From: Arenicola marina
Taxonomy: Eukaryota; Annelida; Polychaeta; Arenicolidae
DNA: 64,000 bases
Direction of reading: 5' to 3'
Assembly (NCBI GenBank): GCA_964019135.1
Contig: OZ025249.1
Span: 37,213,759-37,277,758 of the forward strand
Part shown: positions 58,901-64,000 of the stretch, piece by piece
Position numbering within the stretch: the first letter of the stretch is position 1
Layout: every line of letters starts with the position of its first letter
Notes under the pieces: generated by a model
What the model was told of the DNA's origin: nothing
Database searches by the model: none
What the model saw: the letters and a program-made list of their open reading frames with translations, nothing else
Position numbers and translations under genes: made by a program

Positions 58901-59198
58901 TTAAAATGTGGCGGACGCCATTTTTATTGTACAGTAAACGTGTGATCGGCCCTCTCTGCGTTGGCATACTGTTCCGCTCGGAGAAATCGGAGAGACGGAG
59001 GAAAGGTCTCCGGATAATTCGTTTTGAGAAGGAGATCTCTCTGGTGCAACCAAAATGAGATTTTCTGTCCGGCGGAAAACGACGTAGAAGTCGGAGAGAC
59101 ACTACAATACACTCTGCGATTGTTGACTGGGATTAAAGAACAGTTCAAACGCCTTCGAAAACAATGAGAAAAAATGCTCAACGTAACGAAAAAAAATC
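55996..59198. other. Non-genic interval
   Basis: No gene was recognised. Frames of 96-130 codons on both strands around 58,088-58,525 overlap each other and match nothing I know. A diverged internal duplication is visible between 56,395-56,480 and 56,700-56,780 (GGGATATACC...ACCAA motifs). Confidence 0.45.
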
Positions 59199-59204
59199 TT
59201 TATT
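59199..59204 (-). promoter_or_regulatory. Candidate polyadenylation signal of receptor gene 2
   Basis: AATAAA on the minus strand, 0.9 kb after the stop codon at 60,095. It is the clearest hexamer seen in the 3' flank; the real site may differ. Confidence 0.3.
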
Positions 59205-60094
59205 AGGAACAACACGGAATAACAGATCGATTTGATTCAATTAGGCGTCGAAATATTAAAGAGGATTCAAGGCTCTGGTTCTTCTCTCATGTGATCTAAG
59301 TGAAACTCGTCTTCTGTCACCCGCGTAGTTGCAATCGAAAAACACACTGAACACAATATCAATATGGGTAGACTCATCGTACATGTACGACAGATAACAG
59401 AAAAGCAAATGACCGAACGGTGTCAGTCTTGCAGCCTTCCCTCCAATGTAGAGGACATTGGTCCGTACTTAGGTGCCACGTAGCAGAACATGATGACATT
59501 CAACAAACGCTGTTTGAATCGCCAGTGCCGATTATGCTTGTCAGCGGCATGGTGAAGATATCTTCGATTGAGTTCTAAACCATACTGCAGCAGGCATGGT
59601 AAAGTAAAAATTTAAGTATTTAAACAAGTATAATCCCACGTGCAAATGGACAGATTGTAGGCGGGTAGTCCAATCAGAATTGCGACCATCATATTTCTGC
59701 CCGGATGAATAAATGTCAAAATTAAAAATATGCGCTCAGATATTCCGGTAAGATATTCCGGTAAGATCAGTTACGCTTACTGAAGCATTTGCATTGTTGG
59801 TCAGGCATGAAAATGAGCAAAACTGTTTATCGGTTACATTAGAGACATATGCGACTACTGTCTACACGGATAATCCAGTCAGACAATTTTTTTCGAATCA
59901 AGTGTTAAAAAGTTAAGAAGTTAATCTGTGCTGGGTGCCACCCTACGGATGCCACGTGAAAACGACAGACTAAACGACGGCGTGCTATGAAAGTCCAGCA
60001 GCGGACTGCCGCTGTAGTGTCTGATCTGGTCTGGATCTTCTAAAAGTCCAATGGCGTCAACCCCAAGACACACATGCCGCTAGTGCATGGGGTC
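59205..60094 (-). other. Probable 3' untranslated region of receptor gene 2
   Basis: Between the stop codon and the candidate polyadenylation hexamer. No other gene or repeat is seen apart from a short duplication AGATATTCCGGTA at about 59,738-59,765. Confidence 0.35.
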
Positions 60095-61435
60095 TCAAAC
60101 GTTGGAGTGAGCCGTCTTGGCGCTCTGACTGGTCTGATGGTAGCGACTGCTGTGGTCGTCTCGGCAGGTGATCACCTCGTAGAGGCACCGCCTGAAGCGG
60201 TCCGACAGGAAGGCGTAGAACAGCGGGTTGAGACCGCTGTTCAAGTAATAGATGACGAAGGAGATGGGCGACAGGAGGCTGGACCAGAAGGACACGTGCG
60301 GGGCGCTCCAGTGCAGCCACATGATGCGCACGTGGTAGGGCAGGACGCACGCCGCGAAGGACATGATGACGACGATCAACAGGCGAATAACACGCCTGCG
60401 CGCCAGCAGAGCGTTCTCCACGGGCCGCTTCTTCTTGTGGCTGGTCTTCAAGAGTTTCTGGAGCCCGCTGTTGTTGGGGTTTGAGTTCGCCGGGTGCGCG
60501 TAGGCCACCGACTTTATAAGCTTCTTATCCTTGCCGAGATTGGGCATCGTCGTCCCGTTGATCCTTTGCACGCGAGAGGAGGGGGTGATGAGGGCCATTG
60601 GAATAGCCGCGCGCTTGTTCCCGCTGCAGCCGTTCTTCGTGGGCCAGTCGTCTTCGTGGTCCGACTCGTAACTGTCGGTCGGTCCCTGATTATCGCCTGT
60701 ATCCAGATCCTCGCTCACGTTGGAATCCATGCGCTTCAAGAGCCGCGTGGCGCGGTCCCGGCGGTCTTCTGACGTCACCAGACACTGCTGCTCCTCGCGC
60801 ATGCTCTTGGTCATGACCTTGGGGACGTGCCGCCTGCCGTCGCCGTCAAGGCCGCTACCACAGCCTCCGCCGTTGTAGGGCTCGTTAACGACGGCCGCGC
60901 ACGGGTTGCCATGGCCATTGGTGCCGTGGGCCAGAGCCCCGATCCGGCTTCCCGAGGAGGAAGAGGAGGACACTCGGGGGGCGGCGGCGCCACCACCCCC
61001 GCCGGAAGGCCCCGTGTGGCTCCGGCACCCACCCCCGGCAGACCCACCAACCCCCTGACTGCTATGCCAGAGGACGACGGATATTCGCGTGTACATGACA
61101 GTCATCAGAAAGAGCGGCAAGAGGTACCACAGGACGAAGTTGTTGGTGGCCTGGGCGCGCATGTTCATGGAGTTAGCCAGGCAGTAGTAGTAGGTGCCAT
61201 TCTCCAGTGTGGGGACGGCAGTGGTGTTGTAGTAGACAAGGAAGGGGATTCCGGCGCAGGCTGAGATGACCCAGACGATGACCACTGTGGCCCGCAGCAG
61301 GCAGATGGACGTCAGCTGTTTACTCCGAATAGGGTGGATGATGGCGAAATACCTCTCGATGGAGATCACCGTCAAAATGTTGATCGATGCCGTGTAACTC
61401 ATGGACTGTACGAAGTAGTAGAGCTTGCACATCAC
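60095..61435 (-). CDS. Peptide GPCR gene 2 (trissin-receptor-like), terminal exon TM3 to C-terminus
   Basis: A 446-residue exon of a class A receptor. In order: VMCKLYYFVQSMSYTASIN (TM3 with its disulphide Cys), ERYFAI (DRY-type motif), TM4 around VVIVWVISACAGIPFLVYY, ECL2 with YYYC, TM5 NNFVLWYLLPLFLMTVMYT, a roughly 220-residue ICL3 rich in Gly/Ser, TM6 VIRLLIVVIMSFAACVLPYH, TM7 YYLNSGLNPLFYAFLSDRF and a short tail ending SAKTAHSNV. The combination of YTASI, FVLWYLLPL, R-R-x-VIRLL and FAACVLPYH is what I know from trissin receptors; identification at family level is moderately sure. The acceptor TTGTTGCAG precedes 61,435 on the minus strand, phase 0, and matches the donor at 63,879. The preceding in-frame residues MCLLLQ are intronic. 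Confidence 0.85.
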   Translation of the reverse strand: MMCKLYYFVQSMSYTASINILTVISIERYFAIIHPIRSKQLTSICLLRATVVIVWVISACAGIPFLVYYNTTAVPTLENGTYYYCLANSMNMRAQATNNFVLWYLLPLFLMTVMYTRISVVLWHSSQGVGGSAGGGCRSHTGPSGGGGGAAAPRVSSSSSSGSRIGALAHGTNGHGNPCAAVVNEPYNGGGCGSGLDGDGRRHVPKVMTKSMREEQQCLVTSEDRRDRATRLLKRMDSNVSEDLDTGDNQGPTDSYESDHEDDWPTKNGCSGNKRAAIPMALITPSSRVQRINGTTMPNLGKDKKLIKSVAYAHPANSNPNNSGLQKLLKTSHKKKRPVENALLARRRVIRLLIVVIMSFAACVLPYHVRIMWLHWSAPHVSFWSSLLSPISFVIYYLNSGLNPLFYAFLSDRFRRCLYEVITCRDDHSSRYHQTSQSAKTAHSNV

Positions 61436-62110
61436 CTGCAACAACAAACACAATGAAACACTATCCTCTTATGAGCTACATACATTTCGTTATCATCCAT
61501 CGAAATAATAAATAATGTTGACTTGCTCTTTGAGTGTGGGAGGGACAACCTAGTACAGTGGCTCCCTAATAACCTGACCTTACTTGGACCAAACCGACAT
61601 TCACCGGTTTGAACTGATCTACCAATGTTACTAAAAAGAAAGTAAGTCATTAGGAGCGATACAGAGATAATTTGCACTTTGCGATTTGTGGAGGGGAGGC
61701 TGCGTGTCGTGCCATAGTAGATAAACTGAGTCCTGGACGGCGAAACGTGTGGTTACTAGCCTTAGGTAAGCACCGTATTCAGCGGATGAACGAAATAATA
61801 CCCACGGGTCAGCTAACAGAAATAAACCACCCATGAATATACAATAAATATGTGTTATATATAATTTATCATCAAGAGATTATTGTCGCCACGTTACCTG
61901 CGTAAAACTTGGGCATGCATAGCAGTCAAGCATTGTACATGTATGTGCACAATTATATCATTTTGTGTATATAGAACGAGAGGGAAATCCGATATGTAGT
62001 CAAACAATTGCTTTGTATCGTCCTTGACCTTGCCCGTGAATAGCAGCACACTCTACCTCAATCGTAGCTTGTGAAATGAATAGGCTTGGATGTCAATAAA
62101 CCAAAAAATA
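61436..62110 (-). other. Intron of receptor gene 2, proximal part
   Basis: Part of the 2,443-bp phase-0 intron (61,436-63,878). No exon or repeat was recognised in this part. Confidence 0.5.
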
Positions 62111-62115
62111 GTAGT

Positions 62116-62450
62116 AGAACGACCCATCTCGGGCACAGGCAATCTTTAGAACGACCCATCCCGGGCACAGGCAATCTTTAGAACGACCCATCCCCGGCAC
62201 AGACAATCTTTAGAACGACCCATCCCGGGCACAGGCAATCTGTAGAACGACCCATCCCCGGCACAGACAATCTGTAGAACGACCCATCCCGGGCACAGAC
62301 AATCTGTAGAACGACCCATCCCCGGCACAGACAATCTGTAGAACGACCCATCCCGGGCACATACAATCTGTAGAACGACCCATCCCCGGCACAGACAATC
62401 TGTAGAACGACCCATCCTAGACACAGACAATCTGAAGAATGACCTATCAA
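62116..62450. repeat. 32-bp minisatellite in the receptor gene 2 intron
   Basis: About ten copies of AGAACGACCCATCCCGGGCA plus CAGACAATCTGT, alternating between CCCGGGCA and CCCCGGCA forms. The alternation suggests an older 64-bp doubling. Minus-strand frames are repeat products. Confidence 0.95.
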
Positions 62451-63424
62451 GGGCACTGTTAATTATCCATTTTCGGACAGATGCATTGTCAAAGAAGTAA
62501 ATAATGAGGAAGACCGTTTCTTGGTAAAACATCCACGGTTACACTCCGTTAAACATACATTTACGTAACATACAATATCGGGTATATACTATTTCAGACA
62601 TTTGAGAGGTCTTTGAGAGGAAACATAACCGGTGAAAAGCCTTGTACCACACACTGGGCGCGTTGTGACACCAGGCACCGGGCGGGATATTAACCCATCC
62701 CGTCTGGTTTTCAAAGCAATTTGTCATATAGGTTACTAATGGTGCGTGCGAGGTTTATCATATTACCTTGATAAGGCATCCTAAAGGTTCAGCCGGCAGA
62801 CTTTTGCTTGGACAAACCTGTGTTCTAGCGTCCGATCCATAAGATATGGATATGGAGACGCTTCTATGAATTAGATGTCAAGTTCGGTATTGTGAGAAAT
62901 AAAATAGACATATTAGAAACTGTAAAGAAAAGGTAAGATGTCGATGCACGGATTGGACACATGAAAGAAGAAGCTAGTGCAACCACACGTATGCACCGAC
63001 TGACAAATCTGCTTCGATCTGCGAACAAGTGGAGGACAGACGCTATCGATCATAGCGCAGCCTTGTTGCATAATTGATGAGGAGTCTTCCGGTAATTGTA
63101 AAGCCTCGATTTCATGGCATTCAGTCGCGACAAACACCGAATGAAACATAAGGAAACAATGGCTGGCGACCCGATAGATCAATAGGCCAGGCGTATTGTT
63201 GACCGCACCCGCAAGGGATGTGTACCAGATACTCTATCTGTCAGTTGAAAGGGATTCCAATAAGATCTACGTGAGACAATACCGACACCAGGGAAACGGA
63301 AGCAAAACTGAATTATTAATGGGAAAATGTAAGGCGAGGTATTCATGAGAGAGGCTAGATAATGAAACAATAATATTTTGAAACGCATTTTGATGTGGGT
63401 GAGAGTTAAAAGGATAAGCTACAT
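62451..63424 (-). other. Intron of receptor gene 2, middle part
   Basis: No exon, RNA gene or repeat is recognised here. Confidence 0.45.
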
Positions 63425-63890
63425 GGCGAGAGATAAGTGATTTACCTCCCCCAGACTGGAAAGTGAAATACTGGCTACCATACAAGGAATCCAGACTGGC
63501 GAGCTGCAAGTGACTTGCCTTACCCAGCACCCAGACTGGCCAGCTGCAAGTGACTTACCATACCCAGAACCCACACTGACGAGCTGCAAGTGGCTTACCT
63601 TTCCCAGCACCCAGGCTGGCAAGCTGCAAGTGACTTACCTTTCCCAGAACCCAGACTGGCAATCTACAATTGACTTACCATACTCAGAACCCAGACTGGC
63701 AAGCTGCAAGTGACTTACCTTTCCCAGCACCCAGACTGGCAAGCTGCAAGTGACTTACCTTTCCCAGCACCCAGACTGGCAAGCTGCAAGTGACTTACCT
63801 TTCCCAGCACCCAGACTGGCAAGCTGCAAGTGACTTACCTTCCCCAGCACCCAGACTGGCAAGCTGCAAGTGACTTACCTTCCCCAGCAC
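63425..63890 (-). repeat. 40-bp minisatellite that copies the exon-intron junction
   Basis: About eleven units (the outer ones diverged), each carrying on the minus strand GGGTGCTGGGAAAGGTAAGT followed by CACTTGCAGCTTGCCAGTCT. The first unit is the real end of the TM2 exon and its donor (63,879/63,878). Further GTAAGT-type donors lie at 40-bp steps near 63,838, 63,798, 63,758, 63,718, 63,678 (tGGTAAG variant), 63,638, 63,598, 63,558 and 63,518 (GCAAGT). Confidence 0.93.
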
Positions 63891-64000
63891 CCAGGCTGGA
63901 GAGAGGAAGGTGATGAGGTTGGGCAACACGCAGAAGACTCCGACACATAGATCGGCCACAGCGAGATTAGCCAAGAAGAAGTTGGTGATGGTCCTCATCT
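63879..64000 (-). CDS. Peptide GPCR gene 2 (trissin-receptor-like), TM2 exon (5' end outside window)
   Basis: The exon runs off the window. It reads MRTITNFFLANLAVADLCVG, then VFCVLPNLITFLSP and AWVLGK. These are the start and body of TM2 (N-x-x-x-A-N-L-A-V-A-D pattern) and the ECL1 Trp. The initial Met shown is internal; TM1 and the N-terminus lie beyond 64,000. The donor AAG/GTAAGTC at 63,879/63,878 is phase 0 and joins to VMCKLYYF at 61,435, giving the standard W-V-L-G-x-x-x-C-K spacing. The last codons and the donor are the seed unit of the 40-bp array inside the intron. Confidence 0.85.

Overview
This is a eukaryotic nuclear window from an animal, most likely a marine invertebrate (a lophotrochozoan or a non-vertebrate deuterostome; the sequence does not decide which). 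The evidence is split genes with GT-AG introns, neuropeptide-type class A GPCRs, a Tctex1-family dynein light chain, tRNA-derived SINEs, a non-LTR retrotransposon remnant, and exons of high GC content in AT-richer surroundings. There are no operons, bacterial genes or CRISPR arrays.

Layout. 1-3,978 is a 20-bp minisatellite with higher-order structure. 3,979-27,147 has no gene I can support. It holds a pair of palindrome-bearing repeats (6.7-8.5 kb), a 42-bp minisatellite (10.3-12.0 kb) that ends in a Ty3/Gypsy RNase H fragment, strand-switching pyrimidine and purine blocks (13.9-20.5 kb), a dispersed 'TCTATAGAA/TCTATGGAA' repeat family, two SINEs, a MITE-like element and a 23-bp minisatellite.

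27,148-40,869 (+) is a peptide-receptor gene seen as three exons with matching phases: 27,148-27,243 (TM2 end, ECL1, start of TM3), 34,666-35,402 (TM3 to helix 8) and 37,471-40,869 (a 1,132-residue C-terminal tail). The first exon, carrying TM1, was not found. The 7.4-kb intron holds a 3.5-kb array of a 50/48-bp minisatellite; the 2.1-kb intron holds an antisense non-LTR retrotransposon remnant. The giant, Arg/Ser/Pro-rich, kinase-motif-dense tail is the most unusual protein feature of the window.

46,464-47,156 (+) is an intronless-looking Tctex1-domain light chain (DYNLT4/5-like). Its last codons and stop lie inside a 78-bp tandem repeat that runs into the 3' flank. 60,095-64,000 (-) is the 3' part of a second peptide receptor (trissin-receptor-like), with exons 63,879-64,000 and 60,095-61,435. 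Its splice-donor region has been amplified into about ten 40-bp repeats.

The genes do not form an obvious pathway. Two are neuropeptide-type receptors on opposite strands, and the one between them is a dynein light chain. What joins the window is the density of minisatellites, several of which grew out of, or into, exon ends.
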